Below, piece by piece: positions 23,441-33,405 of a stretch of DNA of 64,000 bases. How positions within the stretch are numbered: position 1 is the first letter of the stretch; every line of letters starts with the position of its first letter. A model generated the notes under the pieces. The model was not told where the DNA came from. It did no database searches and saw nothing but the letters and a program-made list of their open reading frames with translations. The translations under genes and the position numbers were made by a program. This stretch comes from Ilex aquifolium (Eukaryota; Streptophyta; Magnoliopsida; Aquifoliales; Aquifoliaceae), in assembly GCA_951799425.1 (NCBI GenBank), contig OX637393.1, positions 18,991,744 through 19,055,743 of the forward strand, given 5' to 3'.

Positions 23441-24228
23441 AGGAAGGACAATCGACCGCATGTTATACACTACGCTAGCAAAACACTTAATGAGGCTCAA
23501 ATGAATTACACTACCACTGAAAAAGAATTGCTAGCTGTAGTGTTTGCTCTTGATAAATTCCGTTCATATATCATTGGCTCACCTATTGTTATCTTCACTG
23601 ACCATTCTGCCTTAAAGTACTTGTTATCTAAGCAGGATGCGAAGCCAAGACTCATTAGGTGGATCCTCCTCCTACAAGAGTTTGATTTGACAATTAAAGA
23701 CAAAAAAGGAGTTGAGAATGTTGTGGCGGATCACTTATCCCGGCTGGTGGTGCAAGAGACTAATGAGCATATTCCTATTGCCGAATCTTTTCCTGATGAA
23801 CAGTTACTTTCAATCCATTCAGTTTGTCCTTGGTATGCTGACATTTGTAATTATCTTGCAACAGGACAAATACCGTCACAATGGAGCCTGGAGGACGAAA
23901 GACGATTCATGGCGGACGTGAAGTATTTTTACTTCGACAATCCGTATTTGTTCAAATATTGCCCAGATCAAGTCATGAGGAAATGCGTGCCCGAAGATGA
24001 ACAACAGAACGTCCTTGCATTCTGCCATTCCCAAGCTTGTGGCGGACATTTCTCGGCAAAGAAAACCTCGACCAAAATTTTGCAGTCAGGTTTCTATTGG
24101 CCCTCTCTCATTAAAGACTGTGTTTCATATTGTAAGGCATGCGACAGATGCCAACGATTAGGTAGTGTGACCCGCAGAAATATGATGCCCCTTTCCCCCA
24201 TCCTTATCATAGAAATATTTGAAACTGG
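23441..24228 (+). pseudogene. RNase H and integrase zinc domain of D pol
   Basis: Same frame continues: VIHYASKTLNEAQMNYTTTE, the KELLAVVFALDKFRSYIIG motif, FTDHSALKYLL and VVADHLSRL, all RNase H of Ty3/gypsy. Then the integrase HHCC domain: H-SQACGG-H near 24030 and C-KAC near 24137. The frame is lost at about 24222-24228, where one base is missing relative to D' (TTTGAAACTGGGG against TTCGATTGTTGGGG). Confidence 0.92.
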
Positions 24229-25134
24229 GGCATCGATTTCATGGGTCCATTCCCCATGTCTTTTGGTAATCTGTACATTCTTCTGGCGGTGGACTACGTG
24301 TCCAAGTGGGTAGAGGCAATCCCAACCAAGACTAACGACCACCGGGTCGTAGTCAAATTCCTTAAAGAGAACATTTTCTCGAGGTTTGGGATGCCTCGTG
24401 CAATGATTAGTGACGGTGGATCTCACTTCTGTAATAGGCCATTTGCATCATTAATGTTCAAATATGGCGTTTCACACAAGGTATCCACTGCTTACCACCC
24501 ACAAACCAATGGCCAAGCTGAACTAGCCAATAGGGAGATTAAGAATATCTTAGAAAAAATGGTCAACCCGAACAGGAAGGATTGGTCAGCCAGACTGACC
24601 GATGCCTTATGGGCATATCGTACTGCCTATAAGACTGTTTTGGGTATGTCTCCCTACCGGCTGGTTTATGGAAAAGCTTGCCATTTGCCGGTTGAAATGG
24701 AGCACAAGGCCTACTGGGCCATAAAGACCTTGAATTTTAACTTGAGAATGGCCGGGGAGCAGAGAAAATTGGAACTGAATGAATTGGAAGAGATCCGAAG
24801 AGATGCATATGAGAGTTCCAAAATTTCAAAAGAACGGGCTAAATTTTTTCATGATAATTCCATCACACGGAAATCATTTAAGCCCGGGCAAAAAGTACTC
24901 TTGTATAATTCTCGTCTCTCCGTATTCCAAGGAAAATTAAGATCCCGTTGGGATGGCCCCTATTTTGTCGAGGCGGCCTACCCCAACGGAGCGGTAGATA
25001 TCACAAACCCTAAAGATGGCCAAACATTCAAGGTTAATGGCCAAAGACTCAAGCCATTCTTTGAGGGTTTCGAGGAACAAGTGGTGGAGGAGGATTTAGT
25101 TGACCCGGTATACCCGGAATTGATGGAGGGTTAG
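24229..25134 (+). pseudogene. Integrase core and C-terminus of D pol
   Basis: Frame shifted by one base from the upstream segment. The DDE residues are visible: D in the first motif just before [12 protein letters not shown] (24233 region), D in [10 protein letters not shown] (near 24410) and E in [11 protein letters not shown] (near 24520). The C-terminal part ([20 protein letters not shown]) ends at TAG 25132-25134. There is no chromodomain, as expected for Athila. Confidence 0.92.
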
Positions 25135-25364
25135 CTAGGGTTTTTTTTTCCTTTTACTGTACAGTTACTTTTACTTATTTATGTTAATGTTATTTTATGT
25201 CACTCACTTGATGTGGTTGTATAGATTGAGTTCTCCCAGATCCAGATCTTGGTGCTTTTGTCGAAAGCGCAATTGCGAGGTGTTCTCTTACCCTACTTAT
25301 CTTTTTTATTGCCTTCCATTGCATATTATATCTTTTTGTTGCATTGAGGACAATGCATGGTTCT

Positions 25365-25380
25365 AGTTGGGGGGTGAGGT
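25365..25380 (+). other. Internal PPT-like motif after pol, D
   Basis: TTGAGGACAATGC is followed after about 10 bases by AGTTGGGGGGTGAGGT, nearly the same as the true PPT of D (AAGTTGGGGGGTG at 28991). Equivalent motifs follow pol in D' (39110-39126, minus) and E1 (32246-32263). Confidence 0.7.
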
Positions 25381-25690
25381 GCACCATTTGTATGATACAC
25401 CAAGGTTGTTTGACATTTTTTTTTTGATTTTTGCTTGCAATTGTGAAAAATAGGTGAAATTTTTGAAATTTTTTGATGAAAAAAATATCTAATTGTTGAT
25501 CTGTATTCCTTCATGTTGTGCTTGCGTGAGTTGATGACATGTTGATCTTTGTTTTGAACTTTGTGCACATGAGTATTCTATGGAAGTGGATCCTATGCAT
25601 GAGTATCATTTAGGTATTGATTTTTGAACTCAACTGTATGTAACTCTTGAATGTGTAATTTTGGCAATTTACGGATTGGATTCATGTTTT

Positions 25691-25779
25691 TAAGCTTGAC
25701 ATAAGTAGTGGAGACGAGTAAAGACCCTTGAGAGCTTTAGTGCCAAATCCTTTTTGGAGGGAATTTATAATTACTCAAA
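25691..25779 (+). other. Conserved Athila noncoding block, D copy
   Basis: AAGCTTGACATAAGTAGTGG, then agacgagtaaag, ccaaatcctttttggaggga and ttactcaaag. Shared with D', E1 and E2, although the four elements are otherwise diverged outside coding regions. Confidence 0.7.
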
Positions 25780-27214
25780 GAACATTTTTTTTTTGTCAAG
25801 TTGTTCAATAGTCTCATTATGTTCGCGTTGGTTAGTGCATTTGGCTAGTAGACTGATTTGTCTTGAACATATAATGCCCTCCCATGTGGACCTGGAAGTG
25901 ATCTTAGGCCATCTTTGAATATTTTGAGCCTTTAACCTTTTTCTTGTGCAAATATTATCCCTAGTGCCGTGATTGAGCTTAATTGAAATTCGTTTCTATG
26001 CCACACAATTGACCAAGCCTGTGAAAACAAGAAAGATATACCTTACCTTGGTTGTTCCTAAAAGCAGAAATGAGTGATTGCAAAAGTAAAGGATGTATGG
26101 TGTGGAAACCCAAACAAAAGGGATAAATGATGTTGAAACTCAAATAGTTCAATGGAAAAAGAATGAAAATCCAAGAAAAGGAAGAAAATGGGTGAAAGAA
26201 GAAAATAAAGAGAAAAAGAAAAGGAAATTGTTGAAAAGAAAAAAAAAAAAAATGGTGTAACGAAGAATGTGGTGACGGGGTGAGAATCAAAATCCCATGA
26301 AAAGGGAAGTGTTTTTCTAGAATAAAAGTCTCTCACTCGGAACAACCCTCTTTGTTATCCTATATCCTTCATTTCAATTTCCTAGATACCACCCCAATGC
26401 CCCATTTTAACCCTTAAAGTCCTAAGTGATCTAGAGAAGTTGGGAGGTGCATATTTCAAAGGAAATGATGAGTTTAGTCTTACTACCTAATGCCCTAATA
26501 TTCTATTCATGAGACTATGCCAAGTTCGCTTCATTTTCATTTGTTAACTTCATTTTTGGATTACATGTGGGCACACTTTGTTTTGAACATAAGACTCTAT
26601 CTCACATGTACACATGGAGTGCATACCAGGATAACTTGAGTGTATTTCATTGCTTAAGAGTGTCCCTTGGTGACTTGTTGCATTGAAGCTGAATTTGTCC
26701 AATTTTTCAAATGTGAATCCTGTTGTGTAACTGTTCAAATTACTTGTTTAATTCACACACACACAAGTTGAAAATCAATGTTTAGGTGCATACTTTAGAC
26801 TAGTATCTAAAACTATGGTTTTGCTCATGTTTGCCTAGTTCAATCAATTGAGAAATTTGTTAAGTAACTCAGGGCTTGCAACAATGAGGGAATACTGCTC
26901 AAGTTTTTGATATTTGTAAAGGATTAGAACTATGTGTGTTGTTTAAATCCATTTTTACATTTTGGGATACTCATTTTGATATTTAAAGAATAGAAATCCA
27001 TTCCTTGGATGTTGAATGCATCAAAGTTTTAAATCACTTTGCAATTTTGAAATTAACTTGGGCATGATGGATCAAATTGTGGAAATTAAGTGGAGTACAT
27101 CTTTTGGAAGGGAGTTGGAGTCACAAGTAATGTGAGGAAATGTCTAGGAAGGTCCTAAGCTGAATTGGAGTGGTGGTATGCTCAGTAGGAGGAGTCTGTC
27201 TGACAAAGCAGAAC

Positions 27215-27327
27215 AGTACCGGTACTGAGTACCGGTACCATATGGTACCGGTACTCAGTACCGGTACGCCAAACCTTCTGGAGTCGAAGTACCGGTACTG
27301 TATGGTACCGGTACTCAGTACCGGTAC
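27215..27327 (+). promoter_or_regulatory. Internal GTACCGGTAC cluster upstream of D ORF3
   Basis: Seven exact decamers within 113 bp, ending 207 bp before the ORF3 ATG. Flanks match the D LTR cluster too: gacaaagcagaaca before it, gccaaaccttctggagtcga between copies and gatttgtctga after it. It therefore looks like a copy of the U3 regulatory segment, and probably gives ORF3 its own promoter (inference). An AT-rich stretch (tttttaattttaa, about 27358) follows. Confidence 0.7.
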
Positions 27328-27533
27328 GATTTGTCTGACACGAAAATTTTTTAGGGCTTTTTAATTTTAACTCCTCGTTAAACCCTTCATTTCCCCACTT
27401 CTATTCCTGACCTATTCCTCTCTCCCTCACTCGAAAACAATCCGAACTCCCAAAACCCTCTCCATTTCCCTCTCAATCCATAAAACCCCCTTTGATTTCG
27501 GCTTCTTTGGACAACCCTCATTGGATAATCTCA

Positions 27534-28724
27534 ATGGTTCGCACCAAGAGAGCTGGACCAGGGCCAGAACCAGAGCCCAGTTCCCCTCCTGCCAAGGTCT
27601 CCTCCAGCCACAAGAGAGGAGGCGAAGGGTCAAGTGAAGACCTAGAGGAGCTGAGGAAGAGGGCTAAGAGGGATGCCCGTCGCCAATTGATCGATGGTAA
27701 GGGTGTGACCTGTGAATGATTTTTGGATAAAATTTCCCTTTCCCCCATTCATCCCGTTGTGAAAATCATTGAGGGACATGGGATGCATTTCTGGTTCAAG
27801 GAGGTTGAGGGTTACAACCTAGCATTGGTGAGGGAGTTCTACCGTTCATTGAAATTAGTTGAGGTTGCTGTTGGGGAAGTTCTGAGAGTGAACATTAGGG
27901 GAAAGATGTTTACAGTGACCCCTGATGTCATAGCCACCCTTCTTGGAGACTATCAGAGACCCCCATCTTCCCCACCTGTCTATCCCTACAACATGGGAAG
28001 AGCTAAGACCAAGGCGGAGTATGTCGATTTGATGTATGAGGATCCGACTGAATTCAAGGGAGTGGTTCATAGTGGTGGGTTGAAGCATGTTTATGGGCTT
28101 CTAAACAAATTGCTTCATTATAACCTACTCCCAAGGGCTGCAGAAAAGAAACCAAACCTGGAAAAGCTGGCCATTCTGGATGCTGTTGTGTTGGGCAAAA
28201 CAATCGATTTTGCCCTTGTCATTTGGGAAGTTATGAAAGACTTTGCCATCACAGAGAAGCCATTGACTAACCTGCCGTATGGGAGCTTGGTTACCCGACT
28301 GTGTAACCATTTTAAGGTTAAGGGCTACGCATCATAAAAACTCACTCCACCTGAGACTGGGGCCATAGGTAGGGCCAGTATCCAAAAGAGGAGGGCTATG
28401 GGTCGTGGGGAGCGAGCTCAGCTTGAGTCTGATGAGGACGTTGTACCAACTGCACCCACCATGCCATTCAAGCCTATTTCAGCACGCTCAGTCCCTAAGA
28501 GACTTGATGCACTAGAGACGACAGTGCATGAGATGGAGGCCTCGGTTCAGGGAATAATGGTGATGATGAAGGAGATGTACATGCACACATTCCCTGGGAG
28601 ACCCATCCCAGAAGTTCCTACTGCTCCTTCAACCTCCAGGGTGAATGAGGATGTGGAAGATGAAGAGGAGTCTGAGGAAGGGGAAGAATCAGAGGGTTAT
28701 GAGGAAGAGAGTGATGGAGAGTAA
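27534..28724 (+). pseudogene. Athila ORF3 of D, broken by two nonsense codons
   Basis: Starts at ATG (MVRTKRAGPGPEPEPSS), aligned with the start in D'. Layout: basic N-terminus (ELRKRAKRDARRQLIDGK); central domain (HGMHFWFKEVEGYNLALVRE, then LRVNIRGKMFTVTPDVIATL and GGLKHVYGLLNKLLHYNLLP) resembling proteins annotated as putative plant transposon protein (Transposase_32, family from memory); a heptad-rich stretch (PKRLDALETTVHEMEASVQG); and a C-terminus very rich in Glu/Asp. In-frame TGA at 27717 and TAA at 28335 stand where D' has sense codons. It sits where env would be in a retrovirus, but no signal peptide or membrane segment is seen. Confidence 0.85.
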
Positions 28725-28987
28725 GGAGTTCCTGTGCTAGTATAGGATTTTGAGTAGTTGGGGGGGGGGGAGATTAGACTATTTTGTTCTTTTTGATGAC
28801 CTACTCCATTTTGTACTCCAACTTCGTTCACATTAATATAAACCCACAATTGTTCCATTTTACTCACTTTCATGTTATTACTTGCATTTTGATTGCTTGA
28901 ATGAATGATCATTGATTTGGATTGAATATGTGCTATTTTCTTTGTGTTGTGCTGGGGAATGAATCTTTTGCTAAGGGACTAGCAAAA

Positions 28988-29003
28988 CCTAAGTTGGGGG
29001 GTG
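28988..29003 (+). other. Polypurine tract, D
   Basis: CTAAGTTGGGGGGTG directly precedes the 3' LTR. A second G-rich tract (gttgggggggggggagatt) lies just after ORF3 at about 28757-28773; its counterpart is after ORF3 in D' (35504-35530). Confidence 0.88.
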
Positions 29004-30594
29004 TGATTAGCACAAAACTTTGTATATTTTAAGGTGCTAATCAGCTCATTTCACTTGTTTTTGAAGATTAAATGATAGGAGTTATGATGATTGAAGTCTT
29101 AACGTCAAAAATTTGTGCTTGCAGTTGAAAGGAGCTAATTATGGTTTGTTAAGGCCCACACATACCACTTGGGATGAAAGGAGATGAAAAGAGAACTTGG
29201 GGACAGCTCAGGAGCAAAGGAATCAGAAGTTTCAGACAAGGAGGCAGAACAGTACCGGTACTCAGTACCGGTACGATTTGCCTGATGAGCCCAGAGTCTG
29301 CAGATCTGCTCAGCTACTTCGAGGGTCCCACCATAGATGCCCCCACACTCCTCTGACACGCCCACAACACTGTTCATCAGGCCCACACCTTACTCTGCAC
29401 TCTAGAGCTACAGCCTTAAAGGAAGAGAGAGAGAAGAGGAGGAGCTGGGTGTGTGCAGGCCAATTCTGCACTCCCTTGTCCAGGTCATCCAGGCTACCCC
29501 CTACTGATGGGGGTCACTTCAGGGAGCTAGAGGAGCAGACCAGGCACGGTTTTGGAGGGAAAGAGCTCTCCAATGATCAGGATTCTTCCATAGCAGAGAG
29601 AGGCAGATAGAGAGGGAAGCTCTGGGTGTAGAAGACGATGAATAGTAGTTTTAGAGAGAGAAAGTTGTGATTTCTGCATTTCGTTTACTGCATTGTTTTG
29701 TAATCAATGGTAGGAACCTTTATATCTTCAATGAATGTCATTAATGTCATTTTCCCTTATGTCATTGCTAGTTTAATGCTCCCATTTAAGTTCTACCATT
29801 AATGCTTTCAAAGTATTCATGTTTATAGATATAAAATAGATTTTCATTTCATTCACTTCTAGTCTATGATTTCTTGCACTTAGTTACTTCAAAACTCCAT
29901 ATCCATACAATGCTTTATATTTACATTGTCATTTCTATTTCAAGTATGAGTAGCTAAGCCCTTTTTGTTGGCAAGACCAAGGGGAATCCTCATTTGGGTA
30001 TATTGTTTCAACTCTTTCTACACCCTCCCTTTAGAGTCCCATGGTTCGGTTTGACCGGATTGAAGGTGGATGATTCGGTGAATCTTTGATAATCCGTAGG
30101 CCTAGTCACGGTTTATGCTTAGGCACTCACCAACATCATCCTCGGCTTTCCGTGAATCAACCGTTCATTCTTGCTCAATCGGAGGTGTGAGTTGAGTTGA
30201 GATACCCATTGGAGGGACCCCTTGGAATTGCCAACGCTTGTTCTCTCATTCTAATTTTACCAAAACACACTTCATCAAACAATTTCCAACAACAAGAATT
30301 TTACACTTTCTTTGCCCAAAATCACTTTCAAATTGGTTTACTTCCTTCCCCGTGGAAACGACCTTGGAATACCACTAAGTAAAAGACGACCCACGAAAGT
30401 CTCCTTGCGATTGGGGAGCATTTTTGTGCATTCACCTATCACATTCCCACTGACCTATTTCCTTTCCTATTGCCTTTTCTTTTCACACTATTCCAAAGGA
30501 GCGTGACCTCCCTTCCCGGTTGAATATACATCACACATACACCTTGGGGGATAGTATTTTAGGGGTTAGGAATATGACTGTTTTTGCTCAATCA
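29004..30594 (+). mobile_element. 3' LTR of D
   Basis: TGATTAGCACAAAACTTTG to CTCAATCA, 1591 bp. Nearly identical to the 5' LTR. The main differences are one missing palindrome unit near 29274 and a 5 bp indel near 30203. The TSD GTGAC follows. Confidence 0.94.
29252..29274. repeat. GTACCGGTAC cluster, D 3' LTR
   Basis: Two decamers only; the 5' LTR has three. It goes straight from the second decamer into gatttgcctgatgagc. Confidence 0.95.
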
Positions 30595-31521
30595 GTGACC
30601 GTTGACCGAGTATCATAGAGTGGGTTAGATGCATTTCTTACTCCGTGTGGGTTTGAAGGTTCCCTATCACTCATAGTGGGGTTGGTGCCTTGCGAGGACC
30701 AAACCACTATTCGCTCACGTGGTATCGAGGCTGAGGGTTAGTATACTATTCCTGGGTTGGATTCGTCACTGCCAATGTGTTGGTATACGCCCTTCCTAAA
30801 GTTGGATATCCTTGCGAGGATTGGGTGTGTGCGTGTGGGTCAGGATATTCTCGATGTGTTTAATCATGCGATGTCATACATCATACCTGAGATACATTGT
30901 GGGCTATTGGTTTATTGTGAAAATGGTTATCGTGGAAATAGTAACTTGTTGGAATAGTTATTTTTGGGAATTGGTTTTACTTTTTCATTTAATTATTGCT
31001 ATTGCGTAAGCTTGAGATCCATTAAAATATCCCTGTTTTCTTTCAAAATATATATATGATATTTGTAAAATGAGACCAACTATTTTATATGCTTTTGAAA
31101 CCTTGTTCGAGTTTGGGAGGATTTTCCTACAGAGCTTAGTGCTCACCCCCTACAAACAATATTCTTTTCAGATTTTGGTTTAGAGGAGGAGCTCAGAGTT
31201 GACGAGCAGGTAGCTTGGGAAGCTCAACTTGATGGGCATGTGGACCCGGAGTTAGATGTCTAGAACTGTTCTTTTTATGTCCTAGACTAGGAGGTTTATT
31301 TGAGATAATGTTCATGTTAATATTTTTCTTATTCCGCTGCAAGATAATAGTTAAATTTTGGGATGTAATTGCCGTAGTTGGGCATATTCTTTTGGATGAA
31401 GTTGTAAATATTATGGATGATGAAATAGAACTTCCTCTAATTATGAATTTTATTAGTTGCTCTCCTGATATGAATGATTTTAGATAGTAATGCTGTCCAA
31501 GGGGGATTTTGGGGCGTTACA
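30595..31521 (+). mobile_element. Right part of the B/C chimeric 3' LTR
   Basis: Starts with the D target duplication and ends GGGGCGTTACA. This half follows family C (compare 47764-48297 and 50768-51230 inverted): gtatcatagagtggg, ggttagtatactattcctgggttgg, GAGCTTAGTGCTC at 31132-31144, and the end gctgtccaagggggatttt. The B 5' LTR has gccgtccagggtggttttt there. The open frames at 30757-31009 are not genes. Confidence 0.8.
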
Positions 31522-32063
31522 AAAAAACAGTAAATCCAGATCGTAAGGATTGGTCTTTGAGATTAACTGATGCGCTTTGGGCTTACCGTACTGCATATAA
31601 AACTATTTTAGGAATGTCTCCTTATCGGTTAGTTTTTGATAAAACATGTCACTTACCCGTAGAATTAGAACATCGAGCATATTGGACAATCAAAATGATG
31701 AATTTTGATATGGATAAAGTTGGAGTAGCTCGTAAACTTCAAATTAATGAATTAGAAGAATTCAGAAATGAAGCTTAAGAAAATGCGAAGATTGCTAAAT
31801 CTAGAACAAAAATTTTTCATAATAAAAATATCGTGCGAAAGTCTTTTGAACCTTCTCAGAAAGTTCTGTTATATAATGCAAAACTCCGTTTATTTCCTGG
31901 AAAGTTAAGATCTAGATGGACAGGTCCTTATATTTTCAAGCAAGTTTTTAATTATGGGGCAATTGAAATTGAAAACCCATTAATTGGAAATATTTTTAAA
32001 GTAAATGGTCAAATACTTAAACCCTATTATGATGGATTCACTCAAGATGCAACTTCTATATAA
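31522..32063 (+). pseudogene. Integrase C-terminal part of E1
   Basis: Begins inside integrase ([20 protein letters not shown], then [16 protein letters not shown]) and runs to the end of pol (FKVNGQILKPYYDGFTQD, TAA at 32061). One in-frame TAA near 31776 splits it. It is clearly Athila: it aligns with 24563-25100 of D at protein level. Everything upstream (gag to the catalytic core) is missing because the sequence to the left is the end of the B/C LTR. The apparent ATG/GTG in the LTR tail at 31509 is not a start. Confidence 0.88.
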
Positions 32064-32245
32064 CTGTTAGAGCCAGTCTATGTGTTCTAAAAAATTATAT
32101 TGTTGTTTGATTGTAAATAGTAGTACTAATTGTTTGTTGTTTGTTTCACACATTAGGTTTTAAATTATCAGTTGTATTACCTACCACACTTTGTTAAAAT
32201 TTCTATATTTTTATTATTTTAATCATTGTGGACAATGTTTAATTT

Positions 32246-32263
32246 AAGTTGGGGGGAAGGGAA
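32246..32263 (+). other. Internal PPT-like motif after pol, E1
   Basis: ATTGTGGACAATG at 32225 is followed by TTTAAGTTGGGGGGAAGGGAA, the same arrangement as after pol in D and D'. No LTR follows here. Confidence 0.65.
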
Positions 32264-32419
32264 TTTATCTAAAATTAAAATTTGTGAAATTTGTTTTGTA
32301 TTTTGTGTTTTTGTGTTTTTTTATAAATTTGTTTGTCTTTGTGACTGGTAGACGTTAAAGAACTAGATAGTGAGTAAATTTTGAGTCGTTTTTAAAATTT
32401 TCCGAAAAATAATTGTACA

Positions 32420-32824
32420 ATGGATGAGAAACTGTTTTGGTTAAGTTTAATTTTACTCCGCCATTTTCCAAAAGACATACATTCGTTGATCATGCAAAAA
32501 ACAAGATTTGTTAGAAATTTTGAAATTTTTGAAAATCAAGCAAAACCCTTGTGCGGAAAAAGTTCATTTGCTAAACGCCGACGAGCGAATCGTCTCGGTG
32601 GCTTTGTAAGGTGTGGTTGTTTAATGCATTTGAGACAATATAATCAGTGTGCGGAACCAATTTCAGGTCGAGCGTCAGATCGTCTTCAGTGGATTAGGTA
32701 TGGGCAGAGTAAGGAATATCCTGAGATGCCATCCTATTCTACTCCTATGTTGTCAAGATACGTGAGATGTGAAGTTAACCGTGTTACTGGTGTTGTTGAT
32801 CTAGAAGATTCTGATTATGAATAA
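32420..32824 (+). CDS. Unrecognised 134-codon ORF of E1 between pol and ORF3
   Basis: ATG to TAA in an AT-rich region where an open frame this long is somewhat unusual. The protein has a basic, Cys-containing middle (SSFAKRRRANRLGGFVRCGC) and an acidic end (GVVDLEDSDYE). I recognise no family. D and D' have no counterpart at this place. It could be a remnant of an element-specific gene or a chance frame. The rest of 32064-33057 shows only AT-rich noncoding sequence. Confidence 0.35.
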   Translation: MDEKLFWLSLILLRHFPKDIHSLIMQKTRFVRNFEIFENQAKPLCGKSSFAKRRRANRLGGFVRCGCLMHLRQYNQCAEPISGRASDRLQWIRYGQSKEYPEMPSYSTPMLSRYVRCEVNRVTGVVDLEDSDYE

Positions 32825-33057
32825 GTGTGATCAAATGATGTATAATTTTGGAATAGTACATAAATGTAAATAACTTTAGATTAATTAAGGAAATGAGTAA
32901 ATAATAAATAACAAATAAATAATTAATAGCTCCAATTTTTTTTAAAAAAAAAGAGTGGTTAGCAAATTATGAAGAATGTTTAAAATCGTAATTAATTTTG
33001 TAACTGCAGGAAATAGAAAGTCAGCAGTGCAGTGCAATACAAAAACCAGTGTACCAG

Positions 33058-33108
33058 CACCGTCTGGACGGTGGTACTGGCGTCTGGACGGTAGTGCAAA
33101 TATAAAAA
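33058..33108 (+). promoter_or_regulatory. Internal palindrome pair plus TATA upstream of E1 ORF3
   Basis: CACCGTCTGGACGGTGG and GCGTCTGGACGGTAG, the same paired arrangement as in the E1 LTR (9511 and 59988), with spacer tact instead of tggt. TATAAAAA begins at 33101. The ORF3 ATG is at 33321. This parallels the internal GTACCGGTAC clusters of D and D' but uses the E-type palindrome. Confidence 0.65.
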
Positions 33109-33320
33109 CCGATTTGCATGAAAAACCGATCAGTTTTCATTTGCTAGCAAGCCAGAATTCGAAACCAGTGGGTTTTCTCCAAGGATTTCTTCTCAAATCT
33201 ACTACATTTGACCGTTTTCTTCAAATTTTCTCCGATCATTCACTTATTCATATCATTTTCAAGGTTTCTACCGATTGAAATCAGTCGAAAGCAAGTAGGA
33301 AGAAAGAAATTAGTAAAAAC

Positions 33321-33405
33321 ATGGATTCAAGGCGTCGAACGAGAGGATCTTCGAGTCGTGCATGAAGGGATCAACCTCTGCAACTTGAAGCACCTCCACA
33401 CCTAC
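33321..33405 (+). pseudogene. E1 ORF3, first piece (interrupted by D')
   Basis: ATG followed by a basic start (MDSRRRTRGSSSRA) and a TGA at 33363. The frame that continues into the next piece (KHLHTY, then PGNIYNEV across the D' insertion) is offset, so a frameshift accompanies the stop. D' inserted at 33405/47103 with the CCTAC duplication. Confidence 0.65.

Larger units (their letters stand above)
25135..27214 (+). other. Noncoding region of D between pol and ORF3
   Basis: About 2 kb without a supportable gene. It holds an internal PPT-like motif (25365), the conserved block (25691-25779), a purine tract (26160-26252) and ATTCATGAGACTATGCCAA (26505-26523). All recur in D', and the last three recur in E2 in the same order but on the other side of ORF3. 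Open frames here (25181, 25326-25568, 25979-26345) sit in low-complexity sequence. Confidence 0.75.
17552..30594 (+). mobile_element. Athila-type element D, complete structure
   Basis: A 13.0 kb element with two LTRs, an Asp-tRNA primer site, gag-pro-RT-RNaseH-IN, ORF3, a PPT and a 5 bp target duplication GTGAC (17547-17551 and 30595-30599). Coding regions carry four nonsense codons and one frameshift, so it is dead. The LTRs are 1627 and 1591 bp. Their length difference is explained by one lost palindrome unit (31 bp) and a 5 bp indel. Sequence elsewhere in the LTRs is nearly identical, so insertion was fairly recent. Confidence 0.95.

Noticed and set aside
26160-26345. 95-103 codon minus-strand frames rich in Phe/Ser, membrane-like
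   Set aside because: They translate the complement of a purine tract; composition alone explains the hydrophobicity.
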